Positions 53,949 to 62,535 of a DNA stretch of 64,000 nucleotides are shown one piece after another. The first letter of the stretch is position 1; each line of letters begins with the position of its first letter. A program made the translations under genes and the position numbers. The notes under the pieces are model-generated. The model worked only from the letters and a program-made list of their open reading frames with translations. It had not been told where the DNA came from and did not search any database. Origin of the DNA: Myxococcus sp. RHSTA-1-4 (lineage in GTDB: Bacteria > Myxococcota > Myxococcia > Myxococcales > Myxococcaceae); contig NZ_JAIQDG010000011.1 in NCBI RefSeq assembly GCF_020037125.1, positions 186,001 to 250,000 of the forward strand. Direction: 5' to 3'.

Positions 53949-55025
53949 ATGTCCGCGGGCTTGCAACCCGAAGAGCTCTTTCAGGCCGCCCGTGAGCGGG
54001 CGGCGACGCTGGATGTGGGACGTGGGGACGCGGCGGTGGAGCGTGTGCGCGCGGCGGCCTCCGCGCTGTTCGCCCGCATCCCCGAGCCACCGGTGTACCG
54101 CCGCGCGGAGGACCCCTCGCGCAAGGCGGCGCAGGCGCTGCTGCCGGAGGTGGAGCGGGTGCTGGCGGAGGCCCTGGCGGCGGGGAGGGAGCCCGCGGCG
54201 CTGCCGGCGCTGGACAAGCTGGTGAAGGCGCTGCTGGCCCACGGCGAGGCGCTGTGCCACACGGCGGACGGCCGGCTGGAGGCCGCCGAGACGGCGTGGC
54301 GCCGCGCGCAGGAACTGGAGCGGGCGGCGCACCCCACGCGGCACCTGGTGACGGCGCCGCCGCGCCCTCCGCCGGTGTTCGACAAGGCGTCCGGCAGCTC
54401 GCGGTACGACCCGCGCCCCGCGCCCCATGCGACGGTGAAGCTGGTGTGCCCCAACACCGGCTGCAAGCGGGTGAACGACTTCTCCTTCCACACGAGCCAC
54501 CCCTACAACCGCTTCGTCTGCCCGGCGTGCAAGACGCCCTTCCTGGCGTACTTCGGCGAGCTGCGCGGGCTGGAGGTGGAGGTCCGCCGCAGCTCCAAGC
54601 GCTACTTCTTCACGGTGGACGAGGTGGGCCCCGCGGGCACCACGCGCATCGAGTTCGAGGAGGCCAGCGGCCAGGACTTCCCCGCGGCGCGGAGGGACTT
54701 GCTGGCCTTCCTCTACACGGAGGCGCGCGAGCTGAAGGTGGTGGTGAACCTCACCAACCAGCGGCTCATGTGGGTGAGCCCGGCGTCCTCGTGCTTCGTG
54801 GCGACGGCGGCCTTTGGCGAGGGCGCGCCGGAGCTGGTCGCCTTCCGTGCGTACCGGGACGAGGTGCTGCGCAAGAGCGTGCTCGGCCGGGCCTTCATCC
54901 GGGGCTACTATCGCTTCGGCCCCGATGTGGCGGCCTGGGTGTCACACCGCCCGGCGGCCCGGAGCGGAGTGCGCTGGGTGTTGCGGCGGGTGCACGGCCG
55001 CCTGACGAGGAGTGGATTCGAGTGA
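53949..55025 (+). CDS. CFI-box domain protein with zinc-ribbon-like cysteines
   Basis: 358 residues from ATG 53949. The N-terminal 150 residues are helical (AAQALLPEVERVLAEALAAG). A cysteine region follows (KLVCPNTGCKRVN and RFVCPACKTPF, possible zinc site), then a beta-rich part. Near residue 280-345 is the CFI-box segment SSCFVATAAFGEGAPELVAF, RAYRDEVLRKSVLGRAFIRG, YYRFGPDVAAWV, which is found at the C-terminus of many myxobacterial proteins. Function unknown. The stop overlaps the GTG of the thioredoxin gene (GTGA). Confidence 0.8.
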   Translation: MSAGLQPEELFQAARERAATLDVGRGDAAVERVRAAASALFARIPEPPVYRRAEDPSRKAAQALLPEVERVLAEALAAGREPAALPALDKLVKALLAHGEALCHTADGRLEAAETAWRRAQELERAAHPTRHLVTAPPRPPPVFDKASGSSRYDPRPAPHATVKLVCPNTGCKRVNDFSFHTSHPYNRFVCPACKTPFLAYFGELRGLEVEVRRSSKRYFFTVDEVGPAGTTRIEFEEASGQDFPAARRDLLAFLYTEARELKVVVNLTNQRLMWVSPASSCFVATAAFGEGAPELVAFRAYRDEVLRKSVLGRAFIRGYYRFGPDVAAWVSHRPAARSGVRWVLRRVHGRLTRSGFE

Positions 55026-55600
55026 ATCAGGAAGGCATTGGGGCTCCACCGCCGCCCCCGAAGACGGCCCGCGGGATGAAGGTGGTGCTGGGGCTCGTGG
55101 CGGGGCTGGGGCTGGCGGGCGTGGTGTACCTCGGAGTGATGGAGGCCCAGCGCGCGAAGCTGGTGCCGGACGGCACGTCGGCGCCGGAGCTGGAGCTGGC
55201 GCGCCATGACGGCGGCACGCTGAAGCTGTCGGAGCTCCGGGGCCAGGTGGTGATGCTGGACTTCTGGGCGACGTGGTGCCCGCCCTGTCGCGAGGAGATG
55301 CCGGCACTGGTGAAGCTGGCGAAGGAGTACGAGCCCCAGGGGCTGGTGTTCGTGGCCGCCAGCCGTGATGACGGACCGAAGGCGGACCGGCTGGTGGAGT
55401 CCTTCCTCAAGCGCACCCTGCCGGACCTGCGGCCCTACGTGGTGTACGCGAACGACGACGTGGCGCGGACCTTCCAGGTGACGGCCCTGCCCACGCTCTA
55501 CTTCCTGGACCGCGAGGGCAAGGTGATGGACGCGCAGCGGGGCGCCCTGTCCGAGGACGCCCTGCGCCGCCGCATCGAGCGCGCGCTGAAGCAGCAGTGA
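55022..55600 (+). CDS. TlpA/ResA-like membrane-anchored thioredoxin
   Basis: 192 residues from GTG 55022, which overlaps the upstream stop codon. A membrane helix (VVLGLVAGLGLAGVVYLGVM) is followed by a thioredoxin fold with redox motif WCPPC (LDFWATWCPPCREEMPALVK), VFVAASRDDG and cis-Pro in VTALPTLYFLDREG. The catalytic domain faces the periplasm. ResA/TlpA proteins reduce cysteines of apocytochromes or copper proteins; the partner here is not known. The upstream CFI-box protein, itself with cysteines, is a candidate by coupling. Confidence 0.9.
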   Translation: MNQEGIGAPPPPPKTARGMKVVLGLVAGLGLAGVVYLGVMEAQRAKLVPDGTSAPELELARHDGGTLKLSELRGQVVMLDFWATWCPPCREEMPALVKLAKEYEPQGLVFVAASRDDGPKADRLVESFLKRTLPDLRPYVVYANDDVARTFQVTALPTLYFLDREGKVMDAQRGALSEDALRRRIERALKQQ

Positions 55601-55618
55601 GCCGCGTGGCGCGCCCCG

Positions 55619-57370
55619 CTACTTCCCGGGCGGGACGACGGTCTCCTTCTTCTCCGTCTCCACCTCGGAGCGGACGAGGCGGAAGTCGACGCGGCGGTTC
55701 TTCGCGCGGCCCAGCGCGGTGTCGTTGGTGGCGATGGGCCGGTCGAAGCCGAAGCCCTTCGACGTGAGGCGCTTGCGGTCGATGCCCTTGCTCACGAGGT
55801 ACTCGAGCACCGAGCGCGCGCGCTTGTCGGACAGGCTCATGTTGAGGGCTCGCGAGCCGCGGTTGTCCGTGTGGCCCTCGATGAGGACGGGGCCCAGCGT
55901 GGGGTTCTTCCGCAGCACCGTGGCCACCTCGTCCAGCAGCGGGTACGAGCGCTTCTGGATGACGGCGGAGCCCGTCTCGAAGAGCACGTTGCCCTTGATG
56001 CGGATGCGGTCGGACTCGACGAAGACGTAGGGCGGCGAGTCGAACGGGCAGCCGTTGTTCTCCGGCGGGCCGAACATGTCGGGGCAGTCGTCCTCGGCGT
56101 CGGGCACCTCGTCCCCATCGCTGTCCGGGCAGCCGTCGTAGTCCTTGGGGCCGGGCTTGTCCGGGCACTTGTCGAAGTCGTCGGTGACGCCGTCGCCGTC
56201 GCTGTCCTTCTCCGGGCAGCCCTTGCGCTCCTTGGGGCCCTTCTCCATGACGCAGCCGTCCTCGCCGTCGACGATGCCGTCCCCGTCGTTGTCCGGGTCC
56301 ATGCAGCCGTCGTTGTCCTGGAAGCCGTCCCGGTCCTCGGCCTCGGTGGGGCACCTGTCGCGCACGTCGGGCACGCCGTCGCCGTCCGAGTCGAGGAACT
56401 TCTCGTCGTAGCGCAGCGCGAACATGACGCGCAGGGCCTCGCGCCCGTAGCCGCTGGAGAGGTTGATGCCTCGGCCCAGGTTCAGCTCCAGGCCCCAGTT
56501 GCCCCACACCTTCGCGCGGGCGCCCACCAGCACCTCCCACGGCGACTTGAGCGAGTCGGCCTGGTCGAAGTTGAAGGGGCGCACCAGCGGGGTGCCCAGG
56601 TGCATCTCCGCCACGCCCTCCACGTCCGTGAAGCGGCCCATGTTGGGCAGCTCCGCCACCGCGCCGGCGCCCAGCGTCAGCTCGTCGTCCACGAGCAGGT
56701 TGAGGTACTGGGCATGGGGCCGGAGGCGGACGCCCACGTTGCCCAGCGCGCGGAAGGGCACGGGCAGGAAGGTGAAGCGCTGCTCCACCGCCAGGCGCGG
56801 GGCGAAGAGGACGCCGCGCTCGCCGGTGAAGCTGGACGCGTCACCGGTGGGCAGGCGCACCTCGGCCACCAGCGACAGGCCCACGGGGAACGTCTCGCGG
56901 TCCAGCAGGTGGACGCGCGGCAGGAGGCGCACGTCGCCCAGGGTGGTGCTGCTGACGGCCGCGGCGCCCGGGAAGTCCGGGGCGCCGAGCTGCTCCCCGA
57001 GCAGGTCGAAGTTGCTGCCCTGCAGCAGCGTGAATGGGATGTCCAACCCCAGCTCCAGCCGCTCGTGGAGCTGGTACGCGAAGAGCAGGTGCGCGTCGAG
57101 CCGGTAGGGCAAGAGGTCGCCCACCTTCTCGTCGCCCAGCTTCAGCGAGAGGATGCGCCAGTTGAAGTCGAACAGGAGCGCGCCGCGGAAGCTGCCGACG
57201 GGCTCCTGACTGGACGTACCTTCCAGCGCGATACCACTGCGCTGCGCCGCGGTGGCCTTCACTGGCACGGCGTCGAAGCCGCGGGAGAAGGGGTCGTGTT
57301 CCGCGCGAGCCGACACCGTGGCCAGCAGCAGGCCGAGGGTCGCGAGTCGGATGGCCGGGAAACCTCGCAT
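55619..57370 (-). CDS. OmpA-family protein with TSP3 repeats
   Basis: 583 residues from ATG 57370 (MRGFPAIRLATLGLLLATVS, signal peptide ending near ARA). Residues 30-330 look like an outer-membrane beta-barrel. Thrombospondin type 3 repeats follow with Ca-binding patterns (DSDGDGVPDVRDRCPTEAED, DNDGDGIVDGEDGC, DSDGDGVTDDFDKCPDKPGP). The C-terminal OmpA domain (LIEGHTDNRGSRALNMSLSD, RLTSKGFGFDRPIATNDTAL) holds the peptidoglycan-binding DNR motif. So it joins outer membrane and cell wall. It lies 75 bases downstream of the M16 gene, separated by a hairpin. Confidence 0.9.
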   Translation of the reverse strand: MRGFPAIRLATLGLLLATVSARAEHDPFSRGFDAVPVKATAAQRSGIALEGTSSQEPVGSFRGALLFDFNWRILSLKLGDEKVGDLLPYRLDAHLLFAYQLHERLELGLDIPFTLLQGSNFDLLGEQLGAPDFPGAAAVSSTTLGDVRLLPRVHLLDRETFPVGLSLVAEVRLPTGDASSFTGERGVLFAPRLAVEQRFTFLPVPFRALGNVGVRLRPHAQYLNLLVDDELTLGAGAVAELPNMGRFTDVEGVAEMHLGTPLVRPFNFDQADSLKSPWEVLVGARAKVWGNWGLELNLGRGINLSSGYGREALRVMFALRYDEKFLDSDGDGVPDVRDRCPTEAEDRDGFQDNDGCMDPDNDGDGIVDGEDGCVMEKGPKERKGCPEKDSDGDGVTDDFDKCPDKPGPKDYDGCPDSDGDEVPDAEDDCPDMFGPPENNGCPFDSPPYVFVESDRIRIKGNVLFETGSAVIQKRSYPLLDEVATVLRKNPTLGPVLIEGHTDNRGSRALNMSLSDKRARSVLEYLVSKGIDRKRLTSKGFGFDRPIATNDTALGRAKNRRVDFRLVRSEVETEKKETVVPPGK

Positions 57371-57391
57371 GCCTCCGGCTCTTAGCACTCG

Positions 57392-57429
57392 ATACCGGAG
57401 GGTGGAAGGAAATGACCCACCCCCGGTAT
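57392..57429. terminator. Hairpin between M16 gene and OmpA gene
   Basis: ATACCGG(A)GGGTGG pairs with CCACCCCCGGTAT with one bulged A. It sits after the second M16 gene stop (57446) on the minus strand, so could end or stabilise that transcript before ompA. No U-run. Confidence 0.45.
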
Positions 57430-57445
57430 TTGATACAGCCCTGTC

Positions 57446-59062
57446 TTATTTCTCCATCACGGTCTGCGCGGGGACGACCTGGATGGCGTCCGGGCGCACG
57501 GGGAGCTTGAAGGTGGAGATGTCCTTGTCCTGCTCCAGCAGCGCCTGCTCCTTGGGGGAGGCGTAGGTGATGGGCGAGGGCGCGCCGGAGCGCAGGGCCT
57601 GGGCGAGCCCCTCCGCGTCCTGGGTGACGAACGCGAAGTTGAGCGCGTCCGGGTGGACGTGGCGGCGCAGGGCCTCCTGCACGGACCGGGGCGTCATCTT
57701 CGAGAGCGCCTGGCGGTACTCCTCGAGGAAGTTGGGCGTGCCGTAGAAGAGCGAGTCGATGGCGTAGCCCAGGCGCCGCTGGTCGGTCTGCTCCCAGAGG
57801 CGGGTGTAGCCCTGGAGGTAGCCCTTCATCAGGTCGAAGCGCTCCTGGGGGATGCCCTCCTTCACCAGCTTGTCCAGGAAGAACACCGCGCCGCGCGTGG
57901 CGAACACGCCGTTGGCGGGCACCACGGGGCGAATCCAGAGGCTGTGGAGCTGCTGGGTGCGGGCGATGTTGGTGCGGTTGTACGTGGAGCCGGGGTCCTC
58001 GATGAAGTTCTCGGCGTAGGCGTAGTTGCCGTAGTTGAGGCCGCGCTTCTCGCGCAGCTCGTTGAAGAGCACGCCCAGGAACTGGCGGTGCTCCCCCAGG
58101 TGGGAGAACGCGAAGGCCAGCGGATAGAAGTCCGGGTCCCCGCGGCGCACGGGCGTGACGTAGCCCAGGCTGATGGCGGTGGAGAGGGTGGGCTTCTGGA
58201 CGATGAGGGCGCGGCCCGCCGTGGTGGGCACGGGGGGCAGCTCCACGCGAGGGGCCCCCTGGGCGGGCAGCGCGGACAGGCGCGAGGTGAGGGCCTGCTT
58301 CAGCGCGTCGTCCACCGGGCCGGCCAGGCCGATGACGAGCCGGTCCTGCGTGAAGACGCGCCGTGCGTGGGCCTTCACGTCGTCGAGGGTAATCGCCTTC
58401 AGCCCCTGCACGGTGCCGCCGACGTAGTGCGCGTACGGGTGGCCCTGGTAGAGGAGCGCGTCGAGCGCCACCTTGCCGAGCGCCTCGTCATTGGCGCTGC
58501 GCAGGCCGTTCTCCACGTCGCTGATGGCGTTGGCGCGCAGGCGCTCCAGCTCGGCCGCGTCCAGGCGCGGGTTGAGCAGGACGTCGGTGAAGATGTCCAT
58601 GAAGCGCGGGAGGAAGTCCTTGTGGACGCGGCCGGAGAAGGTGGTGAACTCCTTGTCCGTGTACGCGGAGAGCTGCGCGGCCATGGGGTAGAGCGCGTCC
58701 AGGAGCTGGGCGGAGGTGAGCTTCTGCGTGCCGCCCTCGGCCATCAGCGTGGAGGTGAGGTCGGTGAGGCCCTCCTTGCCCTTCGGGTCATCCACCGAGC
58801 CCGTGTGGAACACGAGCCGGAAGGAGACGATGGGCGTGTCCGGGCGCTCCAGGACGACCAGCTCCATGGGCCTGGGCTGGCGCAGCGGCGTGGCGGGCAC
58901 GGCCTCCGGGCGCGCGGGGGGCTGGGCGGGCTGCTGCTCCAGCGCGGCGGTGGACGGCACCGCGGGAGGCGGCGCGTTCGGGTCCACGGGGGGCTTGGGC
59001 GTGGTGGCGCAGCCCGCGAGTCCGAGCAGGGCGGCGAGCGAAACGAGAGCACGGGTCTTCAT
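57446..59062 (-). CDS. M16 peptidase-like lipoprotein lacking the zinc motif
   Basis: 538 residues from ATG 59062. Lipoprotein signal with lipobox in MKTRALVSLAALLGLAGCAT, then a Pro-rich linker. The M16 fold is recognisable (MELVVLERPDTPIVSFRLVF, NELREKRGLNYGNYAYAENF), but the zinc-binding HxxEH position reads DLTSTLMAEGG, so no catalytic zinc site exists. This is the non-catalytic half of an M16B-type heterodimer. It overlaps the stop of the active M16 gene by one base (TGATG), so the two subunits are coupled. Confidence 0.9.
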   Translation of the reverse strand: MKTRALVSLAALLGLAGCATTPKPPVDPNAPPPAVPSTAALEQQPAQPPARPEAVPATPLRQPRPMELVVLERPDTPIVSFRLVFHTGSVDDPKGKEGLTDLTSTLMAEGGTQKLTSAQLLDALYPMAAQLSAYTDKEFTTFSGRVHKDFLPRFMDIFTDVLLNPRLDAAELERLRANAISDVENGLRSANDEALGKVALDALLYQGHPYAHYVGGTVQGLKAITLDDVKAHARRVFTQDRLVIGLAGPVDDALKQALTSRLSALPAQGAPRVELPPVPTTAGRALIVQKPTLSTAISLGYVTPVRRGDPDFYPLAFAFSHLGEHRQFLGVLFNELREKRGLNYGNYAYAENFIEDPGSTYNRTNIARTQQLHSLWIRPVVPANGVFATRGAVFFLDKLVKEGIPQERFDLMKGYLQGYTRLWEQTDQRRLGYAIDSLFYGTPNFLEEYRQALSKMTPRSVQEALRRHVHPDALNFAFVTQDAEGLAQALRSGAPSPITYASPKEQALLEQDKDISTFKLPVRPDAIQVVPAQTVMEK

Positions 59063-60420
59063 CACTTCGTCCCTCCGGCGCCGGCCGTCTTGGGGGTGAG
59101 GCTGAGCACGATGAGCCTGTTGGCGGTGAGGTAGCGCTTGGTGAACTCCTGGAGCTGCCCGGGCGTCACCTTCGTCAGGTTCTGCAGGTGCCGCTGGAGC
59201 CCGTCGGGCGTGCCGAGGATGCCGGCGTACCAGGCGAGCTGGATGCCCACGTCCCGCGGCGTCTGCAGCGACATGAGGGTGCCGTAGCGTGCATGGTCCT
59301 GGATGGCCTTGACGCGCGCGGCGTCCACGCGGCCGGCGGCGAGGTTGCTCACCTCCTTGAGGAGGGCCAGCCGCACCGTGTCGCGGTGGCGCTCGTCCTT
59401 GAGGGTGGCGGTGAGGGTGAAGAGGTGCGGGTCGCGGTGCTCGCTGAAGTCGCTGCCGATGCGCTCCACGAGCTGCTTGTCCAGCACCAGCGACTTGTAC
59501 GCGGGGCTGGTGGGGCCCGTGAGGTAGTCCACGAGGACCGTCTGCAGCGCGGCGTCCATGGTGTCCACGGACGCGGCCGGGGTGCGCCAGGCCAGCACCA
59601 TGCGGGGCTGGGTGGGCTGCGGCCAGTCGATGTGCGCGGTGCGGGGGCTGGACTGTGGGGGCTCGGCGGGGACCTTGACGGTGGCGGCCTTGCGGTTCCA
59701 CGGGCCGTAGTTCTCGCGGACGAGCTGCATCACCTTCGCGTCGTCGAAGTCGCCGACGATGAAGAGCATCGTGTTGTCGGGCGTGTACCAGCGCTCGAAG
59801 AAGGTCTTGCTGTACTCATAGGCCTGGGGCATCGCCTTGATGTCCTCGTAGAAGCCCATGGTGGTGTGGCGGTAGGTGTGGCGCGTGAAGGCGGCGGCGT
59901 TCAGCTCCTCCTCCATCTTGAGGAAGGGCGCGGCGGCGTTCTTGTGGTACTCGCCGAGCACGGCGAGGGCCTCTGTCTGGAAGGAGGGCTCGGCGTACTC
60001 GAGGTTCTGGAAGCGGTCGGCCTCGATTTCGATGAGCTGGGGCAGGCCGGCGGCGGGGCCGTAGGAGTAGTAGACGGTGACGTCGTCGGCGGTGAAGGCG
60101 TTGTCGTCGAAGCCGAAGGTCCCCATGATGCGCTCGCGCGCGCCCTCGGGGTTCTTCTTCGTGCCCTTGAACATCATGTGCTCGAAGAAGTGGGCGAAGC
60201 CCGTCTTGCCGGGCTCCACCTCGTTGCGCGAGCCCACGCGGACCACGGTGAGGTACGCGATGATTCCCTGGGACGGGTAGGGGACGCGCACCACGGTGAG
60301 GCCGTTGGGCAGGCGGTCCGTCTTGAGGGTGTAGGGGAAGGAGGCGGAAGGCCCGGACTGGGCGGCGGCCGGGAGGGCCGTGCCCAGCAGGAGCAGCAGG
60401 AGGGTGAGCAGTCGTCTCAT
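59062..60420 (-). CDS. M16 zinc metallopeptidase, catalytic subunit
   Basis: 452 residues. Signal peptide MRRLLTLLLLLLGTALPAAA. The inverted zinc motif HFFEH (H77, E80, H81) lies in KTGFAHFFEHMMFKGTKKNP. The third ligand Glu is expected in the helix EALAVLGEYHKNAAAPF. The M16 C-terminal half is present. With the coupled zinc-less partner it forms the usual two-subunit M16B protease, likely periplasmic, degrading peptides or processing proteins. First gene of a minus-strand run divergent from ssrA. Confidence 0.94.
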   Translation of the reverse strand: MRRLLTLLLLLLGTALPAAAQSGPSASFPYTLKTDRLPNGLTVVRVPYPSQGIIAYLTVVRVGSRNEVEPGKTGFAHFFEHMMFKGTKKNPEGARERIMGTFGFDDNAFTADDVTVYYSYGPAAGLPQLIEIEADRFQNLEYAEPSFQTEALAVLGEYHKNAAAPFLKMEEELNAAAFTRHTYRHTTMGFYEDIKAMPQAYEYSKTFFERWYTPDNTMLFIVGDFDDAKVMQLVRENYGPWNRKAATVKVPAEPPQSSPRTAHIDWPQPTQPRMVLAWRTPAASVDTMDAALQTVLVDYLTGPTSPAYKSLVLDKQLVERIGSDFSEHRDPHLFTLTATLKDERHRDTVRLALLKEVSNLAAGRVDAARVKAIQDHARYGTLMSLQTPRDVGIQLAWYAGILGTPDGLQRHLQNLTKVTPGQLQEFTKRYLTANRLIVLSLTPKTAGAGGTK

Positions 60421-60561
60421 GCGGGGTCCTCGTGGCCGGGCTCGGTTGGGGGCAACCCGGCGGGGAGGCGACCCTACGACGGCTTGGTCGTTGGAGGTGC
60501 AGGTTATGGCGGGAGTGTCCGCGGCCGGGCGCGAAGGTGCGAGCCGGCACCGTCAGGAGGA

Positions 60562-60589
60562 TTGACGGACCCCCGTCAGCGGTTAATGT
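60562..60589 (+). promoter_or_regulatory. Probable ssrA promoter
   Basis: TTGACG (60562-60567) and TAATGT (60584-60589) at 16-base spacing. An inverted repeat TGACGG-ACCC-CCGTCA overlaps the -35. The predicted transcript starts about 50 bases before the mature tmRNA 5' end, fitting a processed leader. Confidence 0.5.
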
Positions 60590-60644
60590 GAGGAAGCGCG
60601 GTTGAGGATGACCGCGCGGAAGTCGCAGTGGCAGTGAACCTACC

Positions 60645-61007
60645 GGGGGCGACCTGGTTTCGACGGGGGTAATGAAGTCCGAGACGCGTGCCGAGCTTGT
60701 CAGGTAGCTCGTAAATCCAACCCGGCAAAGACACAAAAGCCAACGACAACGTTGAGCTCGCGCTGGCTGCCTAACAACAGCTTCTAGTGCGCGGTCCCCC
60801 AGCTCTCGGCCCGTGGGGTTGGGACGGACCGTCATAATGCGGGCTGGCTGCCGAGGGTGCCTGGACCCGAGGTGGCGAGACCTTTCCAGGACCGGCTCGG
60901 AGGATCCCGTCCGTGGGAGCCTCCGGGACGTAGCAAATCGCGGACTACGCACGTAGGGTCGAAGGACGGACGACTTTCGGACGCGGGTTCGATTCCCGCC
61001 GCCTCCA
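60645..61007 (+). ncRNA. ssrA: tmRNA (ssrA)
   Basis: Transfer-messenger RNA of about 363 bases, which rescues stalled ribosomes with SmpB. The 5' end GGGGGCGACCTGGTTTCGAC (60645-60664) and the 3' end (T arm GCGGGTTCGATTCCCGC, then CGCCTCC, ending at 61006) pair as the acceptor stem GGGGGCG / CGCCTCC, leaving A61007 as discriminator. The following bases are CAT rather than CCA, so the CCA is added after transcription. The tag frame is at 60739-60774. Ends in an integrated-element border with a terminator just past it. Confidence 0.95.
60739..60774 (+). other. tmRNA tag reading frame
   Basis: GCC AAC GAC AAC GTT GAG CTC GCG CTG GCT GCC TAA codes tag ANDNVELALAA. The C-terminal LALAA is the ClpX degron and the N-terminal AND part is where SspB binds in enteric bacteria. 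The resume codon is taken as GCC at 60739 from comparison with known tags. Confidence 0.88.
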
Positions 61008-61009
61008 CA
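60984..61009. other. Probable attachment site (att) at ssrA 3' end
   Basis: The T-arm and acceptor 3' strand of ssrA (to 61007) directly border the integrase-bearing element. Tyrosine integrases commonly use this exact part of tmRNA genes as att. The partner copy would lie past the right window edge and was not seen. Confidence 0.5.
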
Positions 61010-61014
61010 TTCAG

Positions 61015-61053
61015 AAGCCCAGCAATCTCACCGGGTTGCTGGGCTTTTTCTTT
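61015..61053 (+). terminator. Intrinsic terminator after ssrA
   Basis: Perfect stem AGCCCAGCAA / TTGCTGGGCT around a 10-base loop, followed by TTTTTCTTT. Ends the tmRNA transcript and lies before the integrase stop codon. Confidence 0.92.
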
Positions 61054-61075
61054 GGCCGCGTGGCCTCATGTGCCC

Positions 61076-62287
61076 TCAGTGTGCCCCTCCGGCGTCTCTG
61101 CCCGGTGCGGCGTGGAGCTGGGGCACGGGCCGGTCGAGCTGCTGCACCGCGCTCTCGCGGGCCTCCGGCGCGAGGTGGGCGTACCGCATGGTCATCTCGA
61201 TGGTCGCGTGGCCCATCAGCTCCTGGATGACCTTGAGCGGGACGCCCCGCATGGCGAGGTGGCTGCCGTAGGTGTGCCGCAGGTCGTGCCAGCCGATGCG
61301 CCCTTGCTCGCGGCTGATGCCTGCCGCCTGCACCGCACGCTGGAGTGGCAGCTTCAACAGGCCATCGGTGAGCGGCTGGCCGTCCTCCTGGCAGAACACG
61401 TAGGGCCCGCGCAGGTGCCGGTGTCCCTTGAGTGCATCCACCACCGAGGCCGGAAGGTCCACCGTCCGCTCGCGTCCGCCCTTGGGCGAGCCCATCACCC
61501 CGCGCCAGATGGTGCGCCGCACGTGCAGCTTGCCGCGCTGCAAGTCCACGTCGCTCCACTGGAGCCCGATCAGCTCTCCCTGCCGCAGCCCCGTCTTGAG
61601 GGCCACCAGCAGCACCGGCCGCCACTCCGGCTCCGCGTCGGCCACAAGTCGCTCGGCCTCCTCGAAGGTGAGGAAGTCGAAGGCGGGCTTCTCCGTCCGG
61701 AAGAGCTTCACGCGAGGGACGTGGGCGATGACGCCCTGTTCCTGCGCCAGTGCGAGCAGCTTGTGCAGCACCGTGAGCACGTTGTTGATGGACTTGAGGC
61801 TCAGCAGCTTCGGGCCAGTGCCCTTGCGCTTGCGGAGGGCTGCCCGCGTGGGGGCGTCCTTCCGGGCGCGTGCGCCTGACGGCTTCTTACGCATGGCGGC
61901 CTTGAAGTCCTCAATCTCCGCAGGGCCGATGGCGTCCAGGGCCATGCTCCCGAAGGCGGACACGAGGTGGTCATCAAGAATCTGACGCTTGGTGACGACG
62001 CTGGAGTACTTGTTGTTGTTCTCGCTGTACGTGATGAAGCGCGGGACGAAATCCCCGAGGGTGAGGACCCGGCCCGGCGCGTTCTGCTTCTCCTTCCCGA
62101 AGGTGCCCGTTAGGAGGGCTTGGCGGACCTGACGCTCGTACTCCTCAGCACCCCGGCGGGTGTTGATGGGCGATGCCTTGCGGACTCGCTCCACCCTCCC
62201 GTTGGGGTGCTGGTACTTCACGTCCACCCACCACGCCTCCTGCACCTTGCCCTCCTTCGTCTTCCACTTCCGCAGCCTGACGCTCAT
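61076..62287 (-). CDS. int: Tyrosine integrase of a mobile element
   Basis: 403 residues from ATG 62287 (MSVRLRKWKTKEGKVQEAWW). The C-terminal catalytic domain holds the first Arg (LKTGLRQGELIGLQWSDVD), a Lys in the beta hairpin (GSPKGGRERTVDLP), the HxxR box (WHDLRHTYGSHLAMRGV), and the His/Trp-like and Tyr box (LMGHATIEMTMRYAHLAPEA). The N-terminal arm-binding and core-binding parts have Arg/Lys-rich segments. It catalyses site-specific integration; its place right at the ssrA 3' end points to that as target. Its start overlaps the stop of the excisionase-like gene by 4 bases. Confidence 0.93.
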   Translation of the reverse strand: MSVRLRKWKTKEGKVQEAWWVDVKYQHPNGRVERVRKASPINTRRGAEEYERQVRQALLTGTFGKEKQNAPGRVLTLGDFVPRFITYSENNNKYSSVVTKRQILDDHLVSAFGSMALDAIGPAEIEDFKAAMRKKPSGARARKDAPTRAALRKRKGTGPKLLSLKSINNVLTVLHKLLALAQEQGVIAHVPRVKLFRTEKPAFDFLTFEEAERLVADAEPEWRPVLLVALKTGLRQGELIGLQWSDVDLQRGKLHVRRTIWRGVMGSPKGGRERTVDLPASVVDALKGHRHLRGPYVFCQEDGQPLTDGLLKLPLQRAVQAAGISREQGRIGWHDLRHTYGSHLAMRGVPLKVIQELMGHATIEMTMRYAHLAPEARESAVQQLDRPVPQLHAAPGRDAGGAH

Positions 62288-62535
62288 CGCTTCTCTCCGA
62301 GCGCAGGACCGCTGTTGCCCGGCATCCAACGTAGCAAGACAATGCGGCGGATGCGGATGGATCGACCGAGGTGGAGGACACCGGGCACCTGTCCGAGCCG
62401 GATCGACTCGTAGAGCGTCTTCAGGTTCACGCGCAGGAGTGCTGCGGCCTCTTCGACGGTCAGGAACTCGGGGGCGCTTGCACCGGCCTCGCGGGTGTCC
62501 TGCGGCATCTGCTCGTCACCAGCACGCGCGCTCAT
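62284..62535 (-). CDS. Excisionase-like winged helix-turn-helix protein
   Basis: 83 residues. A MerR-type/excisionase wHTH (HTH_17) is seen in FLTVEEAAALLRVNLKTLYE and SIRLGQVPGVLHLGRSIRIR, with a short N-terminal tail. It is coupled to the integrase gene (ATGA overlap), as excisionases or AlpA-like directionality factors often are. Its start also overlaps the stop of the DUF927 gene, so the three form one transcript. Confidence 0.85.
   Translation of the reverse strand: MSARAGDEQMPQDTREAGASAPEFLTVEEAAALLRVNLKTLYESIRLGQVPGVLHLGRSIRIRRIVLLRWMPGNSGPALGEKR

Noticed and set aside
60857-61879. 340-codon plus frame across ssrA and integrase
   Set aside because: It overlaps the tmRNA 3' half and the integrase catalytic domain, both strongly supported.
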